Below the pieces are notes generated by a model, which was not told where the DNA came from, searched no databases, and saw only the letters and a program-made list of their open reading frames with translations. A stretch of 64,000 bases of DNA from Pseudomonas tructae (lineage in GTDB: Bacteria; Pseudomonadota; Gammaproteobacteria; Pseudomonadales; Pseudomonadaceae): assembly GCF_004214895.1 (NCBI RefSeq), contig NZ_CP035952.1, positions 5,280,501 through 5,344,500 on the forward strand. The letters are read 5' to 3'. Position numbers and translations under genes: made by a program. Below are positions 1 to 11,929 of this stretch, one piece after another (positions within the stretch are counted from its first letter, which is position 1; each line of letters starts with the position of its first letter).

Positions 1-666
1 GTGGCCGGCAACATGAACTGTGTACCGCCGGCGCCAGGCTTCCTCGAAGGCCTGCGCACACTGTGCGACAAGCACGGCGTGGTACTGATCTTCGACGAAG
101 TGATGACCGGTTTCCGGGTTGCCCTGGGCGGCGCCCAGGCTCACTACGGGGTGACCCCGGACCTGTCGACCTTCGGCAAGATCGTCGGTGGCGGCATGCC
201 CGTGGGCTGCTTTGGCGGCAAGCGCAAGATCATGGAACAGATCGCGCCACTGGGCCCGGTCTACCAGGCCGGCACACTGTCGGGCAACCCGCTGGCCATG
301 GCCGCCGGCCTGACCACCCTCAAGCTGATCAGCCGCCCGGGCTTCCACAACGAGCTCAGCGCCTACACCAGCCGCCTGCTCGACGGTCTGCAACAGCGCG
401 CCGATGCCGCCGGCATCCCGTTCGTCACCACCCAGGCCGGCGGCATGTTCGGCCTGTACTTCAGCGGCGCTGACGATATCGTCACCTTCGATGACGTCAT
501 GGCCAGCGATGCCGAGCGCTTCAAGCGCTTCTTCCACCTGATGCTCGAAGGTGGCGTGTACCTGGCGCCAAGCGCCTTTGAAGCGGGCTTTACCTCGATT
601 GCCCACGGTGAAGCCGAGCTGAAGATCACTCTGGATGCGGCTGAGAAGGCGTTTGCCAAGCTCTGA
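1..666 (+). CDS. hemL: glutamate-1-semialdehyde 2,1-aminomutase, C-terminal part
   Basis: PLP enzyme that converts glutamate-1-semialdehyde to 5-aminolevulinate, the first committed tetrapyrrole precursor. The visible 221 codons are the C-terminal half of a protein that is normally about 427 residues. The cofactor-binding Asp lies in FDEVMTGFR (visible residue 32) and the PLP Schiff-base lysine in [10 protein letters not shown] (visible residue 60). The reading frame is open at base 1, and the first codons ([10 protein letters not shown]) match the inside of the family, so the GTG at base 1 is not the start. The gene is cut only by the window edge. It stops just before a REP palindrome. Identification is secure. 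Confidence 0.97.
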   Translation: MAGNMNCVPPAPGFLEGLRTLCDKHGVVLIFDEVMTGFRVALGGAQAHYGVTPDLSTFGKIVGGGMPVGCFGGKRKIMEQIAPLGPVYQAGTLSGNPLAMAAGLTTLKLISRPGFHNELSAYTSRLLDGLQQRADAAGIPFVTTQAGGMFGLYFSGADDIVTFDDVMASDAERFKRFFHLMLEGGVYLAPSAFEAGFTSIAHGEAELKITLDAAEKAFAKL

Positions 667-677
667 TGTGTGGCAGC

Positions 678-737
678 CATCGCGGGGCAAGCCCGCTCCT
701 ACAATGATCAGTGTGGGAGCGGGCTTGCCCCGCGATG
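678..737. repeat. REP palindrome pair
   Basis: Two inverted copies of a Pseudomonas REP-type element (core GCGGGGCAAGCCCGCTCC) face each other across about 10 bases and could form a long hairpin just after hemL. The same core recurs near 12972, 34998, 37540 and 47878. Confidence 0.9.
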
Positions 738-849
738 AGGCCTTGCAAAGCAGAAAATCGAGTAAAGACTTTGTAAGGTAGGCGCTGCTTATCCCATAAT
801 GTGCCACCAGACACTTTGGCCGCAGCTTTGCAGAGGTAAGTCGATCCCC

Positions 850-1398
850 ATGAACCGCACCGGCCGCGCCCTCGCCCTGGGCTGCCTGTTGCTTCTTCAG
901 CCCCTGCTGGCCACGGCAGGCGGTAACTCGTTGCTGATTCCGGCAACGGGCCGCTGTACCCTCGATTCCCAGCCCGAAGACTTGCAGCAAGCCCTTGCGG
1001 CCTGCCAGGAAGCGGCGAAATCCGGGGACGCACAGGCTCAGTACGAGTTGGGCGAGTTCTACTACCAGGGCACCCAGGCTCCACGCGACCTCAACCAGGC
1101 CCTGAGCTACTTCGAGCAAGCTTCGCTGCAAGGCCACGCCGAGGCCCAATACCGCCTGGGCACCATGTTCTACAAGGGTGAAGGTGTGCCGGCCAACAAT
1201 GTTCAAGCCTACATCGTGCTGAAGATGGCGGCGGTCAACGGCGCCGAAGATGCGCTGGACATGGCCGACGAAGTGTCCGCCAAGATGCCGCGCGATGAAC
1301 TGGAAGTCGCCACCCAGGTGCTGGGGCAGATCTTTCGCAAGTACCTGCTGGAGCTGCAGACCGCTGAAGGTCGCACGCCCTTCTCACCGCTGCCCTGA
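850..1398 (+). CDS. exported Sel1-repeat (TPR-like) protein
   Basis: A 182-residue protein with an N-terminal signal peptide (basic MNRTGR, a leucine-rich core, probable cleavage after ATA near residue 23). Two Sel1-like repeats follow at about residues 57-130 (motifs AQYELGEFYYQG and AQYRLGTMFYKGEG). Such repeats form helical scaffolds for protein contacts, so a periplasmic adaptor role is plausible, but no substrate can be named. The start at 850 was chosen because the signal peptide begins there; the frame is open further upstream from 799 without a signal-like sequence. It sits between hemL and a convergent DUF1820 gene. Confidence 0.85.
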   Translation: MNRTGRALALGCLLLLQPLLATAGGNSLLIPATGRCTLDSQPEDLQQALAACQEAAKSGDAQAQYELGEFYYQGTQAPRDLNQALSYFEQASLQGHAEAQYRLGTMFYKGEGVPANNVQAYIVLKMAAVNGAEDALDMADEVSAKMPRDELEVATQVLGQIFRKYLLELQTAEGRTPFSPLP

Positions 1399-1407
1399 AC
1401 CTGCGCC

Positions 1408-1734
1408 TTACTTTTCCGGCATTGGCATCGGGAACGGCATTACATTGCCAGTACCGCGCGCCTCGCTGATCTTTGGCGTGCCCAGACGCTCGACCTCATC
1501 GATACGCACGATCGAATGCATCGGCACAAAGCTGCGCACCACGCCTTCGAACTGGGCCTTGAGCTTTTCTTCACTCGGATCAACCACCACCTGGGTCCGC
1601 TCACCAAAGACAAACTCCTCAACCTCGAGGAAGCCCCACAGGTCACTTTGGTAGATCTGTTTGGCGTACATCTCGTAGACCTGGCCCTGGTTGAGAAAGA
1701 TCACTTTGTAGATCGGAGCTTCGCGTTTGGTCAT
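1408..1734 (-). CDS. DUF1820 family protein
   Basis: A 108-residue soluble protein with no signal peptide or membrane segment. It matches the DUF1820 family of gammaproteobacteria (IYKVIFLNQGQVYEMYAK near the start, then GFLEVEEFVFGE), which has no known function. The C-terminus is proline and methionine rich (MPFPMPMPEK). The ATG at 1734 is preferred over an in-frame TTG at 1752 because the conserved part begins right after it; neither has a strong ribosome binding site. It converges on the Sel1 protein and is divergent from miaB. Confidence 0.85.
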   Translation of the reverse strand: MTKREAPIYKVIFLNQGQVYEMYAKQIYQSDLWGFLEVEEFVFGERTQVVVDPSEEKLKAQFEGVVRSFVPMHSIVRIDEVERLGTPKISEARGTGNVMPFPMPMPEK

Positions 1735-1825
1735 TTTGGGCGGGGCAATCAAGGGTGGTAAAGAAGACGCAAACTATAACATAGGCCCTGGGCCGACAAC
1801 GCTAGGATCCACAGCCCCGGGCCCT

Positions 1826-1831
1826 TATAAT
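1826..1831 (+). promoter_or_regulatory. possible -10 box for miaB
   Basis: A perfect TATAAT lies 33 bases before the miaB start in the gap between divergent genes. The position 17 bases further upstream has only a poor -35 match, so this is a suggestion. Confidence 0.35.
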
Positions 1832-1863
1832 GTGCGGTTCTTCGAATCACCAGATGAACGCCC

Positions 1864-3192
1864 ATGGCCAAGAAGCTTTATATCGAAACCCACGGTTGCC
1901 AGATGAACGAGTACGACAGCTCGCGCATGGTCGATCTGCTGGGTGAACATCAAGCCCTCGAGGTCACGGCCCGCGCCGAAGACGCCGACGTCATCCTGCT
2001 CAACACCTGCTCGATCCGCGAGCGCGCCCAGGACCGGGTCTATTCCCAGTTGGGCCGCTGGCGCGAACTCAAGGACATGAAGCCGGAGATGGTCATTGCC
2101 GTCGGTGGCTGCGTGGCCAGCCAGGAAGGCGAATCGATCCGCAAGCGTGCACCTTACGTCGATGTGGTCTTTGGTCCGCAGACCTTGCACCGCCTGCCGG
2201 AAATGATCGACGCCGCACGCACCACGCGCCTGCCCCAGGTCGATGTGTCGTTCCCGGAGATCGAAAAATTCGACCACCTGCCCGAGCCGCGCATCGACGG
2301 TCCCACCGCCTATGTCTCGGTGATGGAAGGCTGCAGCAAGTACTGCACCTTTTGCGTAGTGCCCTACACCCGTGGCGAAGAAGTCAGCCGGCCGTTCGAC
2401 GACGTGCTGGCCGAGGTCATCCATCTGGCCGAGAACGGTGTGCGTGAAATCACCTTGCTGGGGCAGAACGTCAACGGCTACCGGGGCCAGACCCACGACG
2501 GACGCCTGGCCGACCTGGCCGAGCTGATCCGCGTGGTCGCCGCCGTCGAGGGTATCGAGCGCATCCGCTACACCACGTCGCACCCGCTGGAGTTTTCCGA
2601 CAGCCTGATCCAGGCTCACGCCGAAGTGCCGGAGCTGGTCAAGCACCTGCACCTGCCGGTGCAATCGGGCTCGGACCGGGTGCTGGCGGCGATGAAGCGC
2701 AACCACACCGTGCTCGAATACAAGTCCAAGCTGCGCAAGCTCAAGGCCGCAGTGCCGGGGATCTGCATCAGTTCGGATTTCATCATCGGGTTCCCGGGTG
2801 AAACCGAGAAAGACTTCGAGCAGACCATGAAACTGGTGGCCGATGTCGGCTTTGATTTCTCCTACTCCTTTGTCTACAGCCAGCGCCCGGGCACACCGGC
2901 TTCCGACCTGCCGGACGACACCCCGGAAGAGGTCAAGAAGGAGCGCCTCAAGGCCCTGCAACATCGCCTTGATACCCAGGGCTTCGAGATCAGCCGACAA
3001 ATGGTCGGTACGGTGCAGCGCATCCTCGTCACCGACTACTCGCGCCGCGACCCCGGGCAGTTGCAGGGGCGCACCGAGAATAATCGTATCGTCAACTTTC
3101 GCTGCGACAATCCCACGCTGATCGGCCAGTTCGTCGATATTCATATCGACGATGCGCGCCCGCACTCGCTGTTCGGTTCGCTGGCCCATTGA
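1864..3192 (+). CDS. miaB: tRNA-2-methylthio-N6-dimethylallyladenosine synthase
   Basis: Radical-SAM methylthiotransferase that adds the 2-methylthio group to i6A37 of tRNAs reading codons that begin with U. The 442-residue protein shows the family order: an N-terminal UPF0004 domain with the first cluster cysteines ([20 protein letters not shown]), a radical-SAM core with CxxxCxxC at Cys157, Cys161 and Cys164 (GCSKYCTFC), and a C-terminal TRAM domain (about 375-440) for tRNA binding. It heads the usual Pseudomonas run miaB-phoH-ybeY-corC-lnt, though a 123-base gap before phoH may mark a separate unit. Confidence 0.98.
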   Translation: MAKKLYIETHGCQMNEYDSSRMVDLLGEHQALEVTARAEDADVILLNTCSIRERAQDRVYSQLGRWRELKDMKPEMVIAVGGCVASQEGESIRKRAPYVDVVFGPQTLHRLPEMIDAARTTRLPQVDVSFPEIEKFDHLPEPRIDGPTAYVSVMEGCSKYCTFCVVPYTRGEEVSRPFDDVLAEVIHLAENGVREITLLGQNVNGYRGQTHDGRLADLAELIRVVAAVEGIERIRYTTSHPLEFSDSLIQAHAEVPELVKHLHLPVQSGSDRVLAAMKRNHTVLEYKSKLRKLKAAVPGICISSDFIIGFPGETEKDFEQTMKLVADVGFDFSYSFVYSQRPGTPASDLPDDTPEEVKKERLKALQHRLDTQGFEISRQMVGTVQRILVTDYSRRDPGQLQGRTENNRIVNFRCDNPTLIGQFVDIHIDDARPHSLFGSLAH

Positions 3193-3200
3193 GCTGTCCA

Positions 3201-3224
3201 ACCGGGCCTTGCCAAAGGCCCGGT
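3201..3224. other. perfect stem-loop between miaB and phoH
   Basis: A 10-bp perfect inverted repeat (ACCGGGCCTT / AAGGCCCGGT) with a 4-base loop directly follows miaB. There is no U-run after it, so it may stabilise or process the mRNA rather than terminate it. Confidence 0.6.
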
Positions 3225-3315
3225 GCCCCTTGATCGTTTCAGCGCTTTCGCCCTGCAGCGGCTAGGGTTATCCTTGAGACCATATCCTTTGCCGTTGGGC
3301 GGCTGAAAAACGACC

Positions 3316-4317
3316 TTGAACGCACCTATCGAACCACATCGCTTCATCCTCGAGCCTTTCGAGGCCCATCGCTTCGCCAACCTGTGCGGGCAGTTCGACG
3401 AGCATCTGCGCCTGATCGAACAACGCCTGGCCATCGAAATCCGCAACCGCGGCAATCAGTTCGAACTGATCGGCGAACCCAAGCACACCTCTTCCGCCGA
3501 GCAACTGCTGCGACGCCTCTATCGCGAAGCCAAAGCCACCGAGCTGTCGCCGGAAACGGTGCACCTGTACCTGCAGGAATCCGCCGTCGAAGAGCTGGAC
3601 AACCCCGCCGTCAACGAAGTCAGTGTTTCCCTGCGCACGCGCAAGGGCATGATTCGCCCACGTGGGTTGAACCAGCAGCGCTACGTGAAGGAAATCCTCG
3701 GCAACGACATCAACTTCGGCATCGGCCCGGCTGGCACCGGCAAGACCTACCTGGCCGTGGCCTGCGCCGTCGACGCCCTTGAGCGTGAACAGGTGCGGCG
3801 CATCCTGCTGGTACGTCCGGCGGTTGAGGCGGGCGAAAAGCTCGGCTTCCTGCCTGGCGACCTGGCGCAGAAGATCGACCCATACCTGCGCCCGCTGTAC
3901 GACGCGCTGTACGAGATGCTCGGCTTCGAGCACGTGGCCAAGCTGATCGAGCGCCAGGTGATCGAGATCGCCCCGTTGGCGTACATGCGCGGCCGCACCC
4001 TGAACAACAGCTTTATCATTCTCGACGAAAGCCAGAACACCACGGTCGAGCAGATGAAAATGTTCCTCACCCGTATCGGTTTTGGCTCCACTGCCGTGAT
4101 CACCGGTGACATCACCCAGGTCGACCTGCCACGCGGCACCAAGTCGGGCCTGGCTCATGTCATCGAAGTGCTCAAGGGCGTACCTGGCATCAGCTTTACG
4201 CACTTCCAGCCCAAGGACGTGGTTCGCCACCCGCTGGTGCAGCGGATTGTCGAGGCCTACGAGCGTTTCGAGAGCCAGCAGCAGAGTCCGACAGAAGGCA
4301 AACATCGCGATGCTTGA
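3316..4317 (+). CDS. ybeZ: PhoH-like ATPase (YbeZ)
   Basis: A 333-residue cytoplasmic P-loop ATPase of the PhoH family. Walker A is GPAGTGKT at residues 137-144 and the Walker B-like acidic motif is IILDESQN near residue 235. PhoH proteins are linked to RNA metabolism and are nearly always encoded beside the RNase YbeY. The start is a TTG (NAPIEPHRF follows), chosen because the conserved N-terminus begins there. The stop overlaps the ybeY start by 8 bases, implying translational coupling. Confidence 0.95.
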   Translation: MNAPIEPHRFILEPFEAHRFANLCGQFDEHLRLIEQRLAIEIRNRGNQFELIGEPKHTSSAEQLLRRLYREAKATELSPETVHLYLQESAVEELDNPAVNEVSVSLRTRKGMIRPRGLNQQRYVKEILGNDINFGIGPAGTGKTYLAVACAVDALEREQVRRILLVRPAVEAGEKLGFLPGDLAQKIDPYLRPLYDALYEMLGFEHVAKLIERQVIEIAPLAYMRGRTLNNSFIILDESQNTTVEQMKMFLTRIGFGSTAVITGDITQVDLPRGTKSGLAHVIEVLKGVPGISFTHFQPKDVVRHPLVQRIVEAYERFESQQQSPTEGKHRDA

Positions 4318-4783
4318 GCTCGATCTGCAACTGGCAAGCGATGCAAAACACCCGACCCAAGCGCAGTTCCGCCAATGGTGTGAGCTGGCCCTGCGCCAGC
4401 GCACGGCCGACTCAGAATTGACCATTCGTCTGGTCGATGAAGCCGAAGGCCGCGAACTGAATCACACCTGGCGGGGCAAGGACTATCCCACCAACGTGCT
4501 GTCCTTCCCGGCCGACGTGCCTGACGAGCTGCTCGACATTCCGCTGCTCGGCGATCTGGTGATCTGCATCGCCGTGGTCGAGCGCGAGGCCGCCGAACAA
4601 GGCAAGGCTCTTGAGGCCCACTGGGCGCACCTGGTCATCCACGGTTGCCTGCACCTGCTGGGCTACGACCACATCGACGACGATGAGGCCGAGGAAATGG
4701 AAGCACTGGAACGAACGTTGCTTGCTGAACTGGGTCATCCGGACCCGTACGCCGACGACGAACACCACGACATTCAACATTGA
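4310..4783 (+). CDS. ybeY: endoribonuclease YbeY (rRNA maturation factor)
   Basis: Zinc-dependent single-strand endoribonuclease needed for 16S rRNA 3'-end maturation and ribosome quality control. The 157-residue protein carries the zinc-binding signature [11 protein letters not shown] near residues 112-122. The start lies inside the end of the PhoH gene. The C-terminus is very acidic and histidine rich (EEMEALE to DDEHHDIQH). The next gene, corC, begins 28 bases downstream. Confidence 0.97.
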   Translation: MLELDLQLASDAKHPTQAQFRQWCELALRQRTADSELTIRLVDEAEGRELNHTWRGKDYPTNVLSFPADVPDELLDIPLLGDLVICIAVVEREAAEQGKALEAHWAHLVIHGCLHLLGYDHIDDDEAEEMEALERTLLAELGHPDPYADDEHHDIQH

Positions 4784-4811
4784 TATCAGCAAAGGAACAC
4801 GAGTAACCGCC

Positions 4812-5651
4812 ATGAGCGAAGATCGATCGAGCAACGGGCAGAAGTCCTGGCTGGGCAAACTGACCCAGGCTTTTGCCCACGAGCCGAAAAACCGCCAGGA
4901 GCTGCTTGAGCTGCTGCGCGAAGCCCATCAGAACAAGCTGCTCGACAGCGAGGCGCTCACCATTGTCGAGGGTGCCATCCAGGTCGCCGACCTGCAGGTG
5001 CGCGACATCATGGTGCCGCGTTCGCAGATGATGAGCATCAAGGCGACCCAGTCGCCGCGTGAATTCCTGCCGGCGGTGATCGACGCCGCGCACTCGCGCT
5101 ACCCGGTGGTCGGCGAAAGCCATGATGACGTGCTGGGGGTGCTGCTGGCCAAGGACCTGCTGCCGCTGATCCTCAAGGAGAACGGTGACAGCTTCAACAT
5201 CAAGGACCTGCTGCGCCCGGCCACCTTCGTGCCCGAGTCCAAGCGCCTGAACGTGCTGCTGCGCGAATTCCGCGCCAACCACAACCACATGGCCATCGTC
5301 ATTGACGAATACGGCGGCGTGGCGGGCCTGGTGACCATCGAAGACGTGCTCGAACAGATCGTCGGCGACATCGAGGACGAGCATGACGTCGAGGAAGACA
5401 GCTACATCAAGCCGCTGCCCAGCGGCGACTTCCTGATCAAGGCGCTGACGCCGATCGAGAACTTCAACGAGTTCTTCGACAGCCAGTTCTCCGACGACGA
5501 GTTCGATACCGTTGGCGGCCTGGTGATGAGCGCCTTCGGTCACCTGCCCAAGCGCAACGAGACCACCGAGATCGGCCCGTACCGGTTCCGCATCCTCAAT
5601 GCCGACAGCCGCCGGATCCACCTGCTGCGTCTGACCCCTATCACCCGTTAA
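4812..5651 (+). CDS. corC: CorC/YbeX family CBS-domain protein
   Basis: A 279-residue cytoplasmic protein with a pair of CBS domains (about 65-190, including VRDIMVPRSQM and IVIDEYGGVAGLVTIEDVLEQIVGDI) and a C-terminal CorC/HlyC transporter-associated domain. Homologues are tied to magnesium and cobalt efflux and, as YbeX, to ribosome maturation. The true start is the ATG at 4812 with a purine-rich AAAGGAACACGAG upstream. It lies between ybeY and lnt, the usual order. Confidence 0.95.
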   Translation: MSEDRSSNGQKSWLGKLTQAFAHEPKNRQELLELLREAHQNKLLDSEALTIVEGAIQVADLQVRDIMVPRSQMMSIKATQSPREFLPAVIDAAHSRYPVVGESHDDVLGVLLAKDLLPLILKENGDSFNIKDLLRPATFVPESKRLNVLLREFRANHNHMAIVIDEYGGVAGLVTIEDVLEQIVGDIEDEHDVEEDSYIKPLPSGDFLIKALTPIENFNEFFDSQFSDDEFDTVGGLVMSAFGHLPKRNETTEIGPYRFRILNADSRRIHLLRLTPITR

Positions 5652-5659
5652 GGACAACC

Positions 5660-7177
5660 ATGCGCTGGATCACCCGCCCCGGCTGGCCCGGTAACCTGCT
5701 GGCCGTGGCGGCCGGTGCTATCACCACCCTGGCCCTGGCGCCGTTCGACATCTGGCCGTTGGCCTTGCTCGCGGCCGGCCTGTTCTACCTCGGCCTGCGC
5801 GAGCTCAGCCCGCGCCAGGCCCTGGGGCGCGGCTGGTGCTTCGGCTTCGGCCTGTACGCTGCCGGCACCAGCTGGATCTATGTCAGTATCAATACCTATG
5901 GCGGGGCCACACCGCTGCTGGCCATCGGGCTGTTGCTGGCGTTCTTTGCCGCTATTGCCTGGTTCTTCGCCCTGCCCGCCTGGCTTTGGGCGCGCTGGCT
6001 GCGCCGCAACGAGGCGCCCCTGGCCGATGCGCTGTGCTTCGCCGCTCTGTGGGTAGGCCAGGAAGCATTTCGCGGCTGGTTCCTGACCGGTTTCCCGTGG
6101 CTGTACTCCGGTTACAGTCAGCTCGACGGGCCGCTGTCGGGCCTGGCGCCGCTGGGCGGCATGTGGCTGATCTCGTTCTGCCTGGCCCTGTGCGCGGCGC
6201 TGCTGTGCAACCTGCAGCGCCTTCGCGCACGCAAGTCGTTCCTGGCGGTGGCCGTGGTCCTGTTGCTGGCGCCCTGGGCGATTGGTCTGGCATTGAAGCA
6301 TCACGCCTGGACCAGCCCTGCCGGCAAACCCTTGAGCGTCGCCGCCCTGCAAGGCAACGTCGAGCAAGAGTTGAAGTGGAACCCCGAACACGTCAACGCC
6401 CAACTGGCCCTGTACCGCGACATGAGTTTCAGCTCAAAGCCGGTCGACCTGCTGGTATGGCCGGAAACTGCCGTGCCGATCCTCAAGGACCAAGCCGAAG
6501 GCTACCTGGACATGATGGGCAGCTTCGCCGCCGAGCGTAATACTGCGCTGATTACCGGCGTGCCGGTACGTGAAGTGGTGCACCAGCAACGCCGTTACTA
6601 CAACGGCATCACCGTAACCGGTGAAGGCGACGGCACCTACCTCAAGCAAAAACTGGTGCCGTTCGGCGAGTACGTGCCGCTGCAAGATATGCTCCGCGGC
6701 CTGATCGCCTTCTTTGACCTGCCTATGTCAGACTTTGCCCGCGGGCCGGCTGACCAGCCATTGCTGCAGGCCAAGGGCTATCAGATTGCGCCGTACATTT
6801 GCTACGAAGTGGTCTATCCGGAGTTTGCCGCAAGCCTGGCAGCGCGCAGCGATCTGCTCCTGACCATCAGTAATGACACCTGGTTCGGCACCTCGATCGG
6901 CCCCCTGCAGCACCTGCAGATGGCCCAGATGCGTGCACTGGAAGCCGGGCGCTGGATGATCCGGGCCACCAACAATGGCGTCACCGGTCTGATCGACCCG
7001 TTCGGACGCATCACTGCGCAGATCCCGCAGTTCGAGCGCGGCATTCTTTACGGCGAGGTGGTGCCCATGCAGCAACTCACCCCGTACCTGCAGTGGCGCT
7101 CCTGGCCCCTGGTGATTCTCTGCACTGCGCTGCTGGGTTGGGCCCTGCTGGCCAGCCGGATCGCCAAGACCGTCTAG
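5660..7177 (+). CDS. lnt: apolipoprotein N-acyltransferase
   Basis: Inner-membrane enzyme that adds the third acyl chain to the N-terminal cysteine of lipoproteins. The 505-residue protein has about six N-terminal membrane spans, a nitrilase-like periplasmic domain (about 220-480) and a last span at 485-500. The catalytic triad is intact: Glu269 in VWPETAVP, Lys329 in YLKQKLVPFGEYVP and Cys381 in YICYEVVYPE. It ends the miaB-to-lnt run. Its stop overlaps the stop region of the convergent YdcF gene by 4 bases. Confidence 0.98.
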   Translation: MRWITRPGWPGNLLAVAAGAITTLALAPFDIWPLALLAAGLFYLGLRELSPRQALGRGWCFGFGLYAAGTSWIYVSINTYGGATPLLAIGLLLAFFAAIAWFFALPAWLWARWLRRNEAPLADALCFAALWVGQEAFRGWFLTGFPWLYSGYSQLDGPLSGLAPLGGMWLISFCLALCAALLCNLQRLRARKSFLAVAVVLLLAPWAIGLALKHHAWTSPAGKPLSVAALQGNVEQELKWNPEHVNAQLALYRDMSFSSKPVDLLVWPETAVPILKDQAEGYLDMMGSFAAERNTALITGVPVREVVHQQRRYYNGITVTGEGDGTYLKQKLVPFGEYVPLQDMLRGLIAFFDLPMSDFARGPADQPLLQAKGYQIAPYICYEVVYPEFAASLAARSDLLLTISNDTWFGTSIGPLQHLQMAQMRALEAGRWMIRATNNGVTGLIDPFGRITAQIPQFERGILYGEVVPMQQLTPYLQWRSWPLVILCTALLGWALLASRIAKTV

Positions 7178-7935
7178 TAGAACAGTTTGTAGCCGAGCAG
7201 GCCGACTGCCTCATTGAGCAGTTGGCCGCTCTGCCACAGCGATTTGCCTTCCGGCAGCCAGCCCGCAAATGGCCGGGCATGGTCGCGGCCCAGAAAGCCC
7301 ACTGGCGCCGGTACCACCTCAAAGCCCGCCTGCTCGAAACTCCAGCGTGAACGCTGCATGTGCCAGGCCTGGGTGACTACCACCACACGCCTGATCCCCT
7401 GGGGCAACAGCAGTTCGGCGCTCATCTGGGCGTTTTCCCAGGTGGTACGGCTACGCTCCTCTTTCCAGCGCACACTCACCCCCAGGTCACGCTGCAGGGA
7501 ATCGGCCATCAACTGTGCTTCGCTGGGCGGTGTGCCGTAATGCAGGCCACCGCTGGTCAGCACCGGCAAGCCGGAGGCTTTGGCCAACTGCGCCGCGTAA
7601 CGCATGCGTTCCATGGCAACACCGGTGGGTTGATCCTGCGAGTCCCAGGCCGGATCACCACGTTCACGGCCGGCACCGAGAATGACGATGGCATCAGCCT
7701 GCTGGCCAAGCGCCACCCACTGACTGGAGGCCAGCGCGGGTTCAGTTTCCAGTTGCCGGGCCGCCTGCTCCACCACAATCGGCAAGCTCATCAGCCACAA
7801 CCCGCCCAGGCCCAGGGCAAAACACAGCGCCGACAGCCGCGGCCAGGCTTTGCGCAGCCACCAGGCAGCGATCAGCAACAGAAACAGCACGCCAGGTGGC
7901 ATGATCATTTGTTTGATGAGAAAACGGATCGGCAC
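7174..7935 (-). CDS. YdcF/ElyC-like DUF218 membrane protein
   Basis: A 253-residue inner-membrane protein with two hydrophobic N-terminal segments (about 12-28 and 35-55) followed by a DUF218 domain (IVILGAGRERG, then RTTWENAQMS near residue 175). E. coli ElyC (YcbC), of this family, supports peptidoglycan assembly, but the substrate is unclear. The start is a GTG at 7935 with a near-ideal GGAGGTG ribosome binding site; the longer frame to 7977 has none. It overlaps lnt tail to tail. Confidence 0.88.
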   Translation of the reverse strand: MPIRFLIKQMIMPPGVLFLLLIAAWWLRKAWPRLSALCFALGLGGLWLMSLPIVVEQAARQLETEPALASSQWVALGQQADAIVILGAGRERGDPAWDSQDQPTGVAMERMRYAAQLAKASGLPVLTSGGLHYGTPPSEAQLMADSLQRDLGVSVRWKEERSRTTWENAQMSAELLLPQGIRRVVVVTQAWHMQRSRWSFEQAGFEVVPAPVGFLGRDHARPFAGWLPEGKSLWQSGQLLNEAVGLLGYKLFY

Positions 7936-7968
7936 GGGACACCTCCTTGGAGGTGCGCAGCCTAAGAG

Positions 7969-8003
7969 GATCGGCACCTGGCAACAATAGTCAGGTGCCG
8001 ATC
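7969..8003. other. stem-loop with 12-bp perfect arms
   Basis: GATCGGCACCTG and its exact complement are separated by 11 bases. The hairpin lies between two minus-strand genes. A T-run appears six bases after it on the plus strand, where no gene ends, so its role is unclear. Confidence 0.5.
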
Positions 8004-8059
8004 TGAGATGTTTTTAATCACGTGGCGCACTCCACCTTGCGCCGGAAAAACCCGAACGG

Positions 8060-11221
<3,162 letters not shown>

Positions 11222-11229
11222 CAGGAAAC

Positions 11230-11256
11230 GCCGGCCCGCCATTCGTGCGGGCCGGC
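11230..11256. other. stem-loop between leuS and lptE
   Basis: A 10-bp perfect GC-only stem (GCCGGCCCGC / GCGGGCCGGC) with a 7-base loop and no U-run; a likely processing or stabilising element between cotranscribed genes. Confidence 0.55.
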
Positions 11257-11287
11257 GCACAGAATAGGCCCACAAGGGAGCTACAAC

Positions 11288-11893
11288 ATGATCAAACGCA
11301 ATCTGCTGGTAATGGGCCTGGCCGTCATGCTCAGCGCCTGCGGTTTCCAGCTGCGCGGTACTGGCAACAGCGAACTTGCGATCAAGGAACTGGACTTGAG
11401 CGCACGCAATGCCTACGGCGATACCGTGGTTCAACTGCGCCAGGCGCTGCAGAGCAGTGGCGTCAAGGTTCACGCCGGCGCGCCTTACAAACTGGTACTG
11501 ACCAACGAAGCCGAGACCCAGCGCGCGGCGACCTATGCAGGCTCCGGCCGTTCGGCCGAGTACGAACTGACGACCGTGCTGAGCTACAGCATCGAGGGTC
11601 ACAACGACACCAACCTGCTCAACGACAAGCTGGAAGTGCGCAAGATCTATGTGCATGACGGCAACAACATCACCGGTTCCGACCAGGAAGCCACCCAGAC
11701 CCGCAAGGAAATGCGTCGCGACCTGGTGCAGAACATGCTGGTGCGCCTGCAACTGCTGACCCCAAGCCAGCTCGACAGCCTGCAGCAAAAGGCTGATGAA
11801 CGCGCCAAGGCTGAAGCCGACGCCCTGGAAGCAGCGCGCCGCGCCCAGGACGAAACGCCTCAGCAGTCGCCGCTGCAACTACCGGTCAACTGA
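11288..11893 (+). CDS. lptE: LPS-assembly lipoprotein LptE
   Basis: Outer-membrane lipoprotein that plugs the LptD barrel and helps insert lipopolysaccharide. The 201-residue precursor has a lipobox (LSAC, lipidated cysteine near residue 18) followed by GFQLRGTG, typical of LptE. A charged, alanine-rich C-terminal tail (about 165-195) is extended compared with the E. coli protein. An AAGGGAG ribosome binding site precedes the ATG. It lies between leuS and holA. Confidence 0.95.
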   Translation: MIKRNLLVMGLAVMLSACGFQLRGTGNSELAIKELDLSARNAYGDTVVQLRQALQSSGVKVHAGAPYKLVLTNEAETQRAATYAGSGRSAEYELTTVLSYSIEGHNDTNLLNDKLEVRKIYVHDGNNITGSDQEATQTRKEMRRDLVQNMLVRLQLLTPSQLDSLQQKADERAKAEADALEAARRAQDETPQQSPLQLPVN

Positions 11894-11899
11894 GAATGA

Positions 11900-11921
11900 A
11901 CGGGGCACTTCGGTGCCCCGT
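11900..11921. other. UUCG-tetraloop hairpin before holA
   Basis: A perfect 9-bp stem (ACGGGGCAC / GTGCCCCGT) is capped by a TTCG tetraloop between lptE and holA. It ends only 8 bases before the holA ATG, which has no recognisable Shine-Dalgarno sequence, so the hairpin may affect holA translation or mRNA ends. Confidence 0.6.
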
Positions 11922-11929
11922 CTGCCATC

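Noticed and set aside
1825-3201. A 458-codon frame antisense to miaB
   Set aside because: It mirrors a well-supported gene; long antisense frames are common in high-GC DNA. The same applies to frames opposite leuS, exaC, phoH and mpl.
7969-8003. Terminator for lnt or the 104-residue gene
   Set aside because: Good arms but no T-run next to the stem in the right direction, and no plus-strand gene ends nearby.
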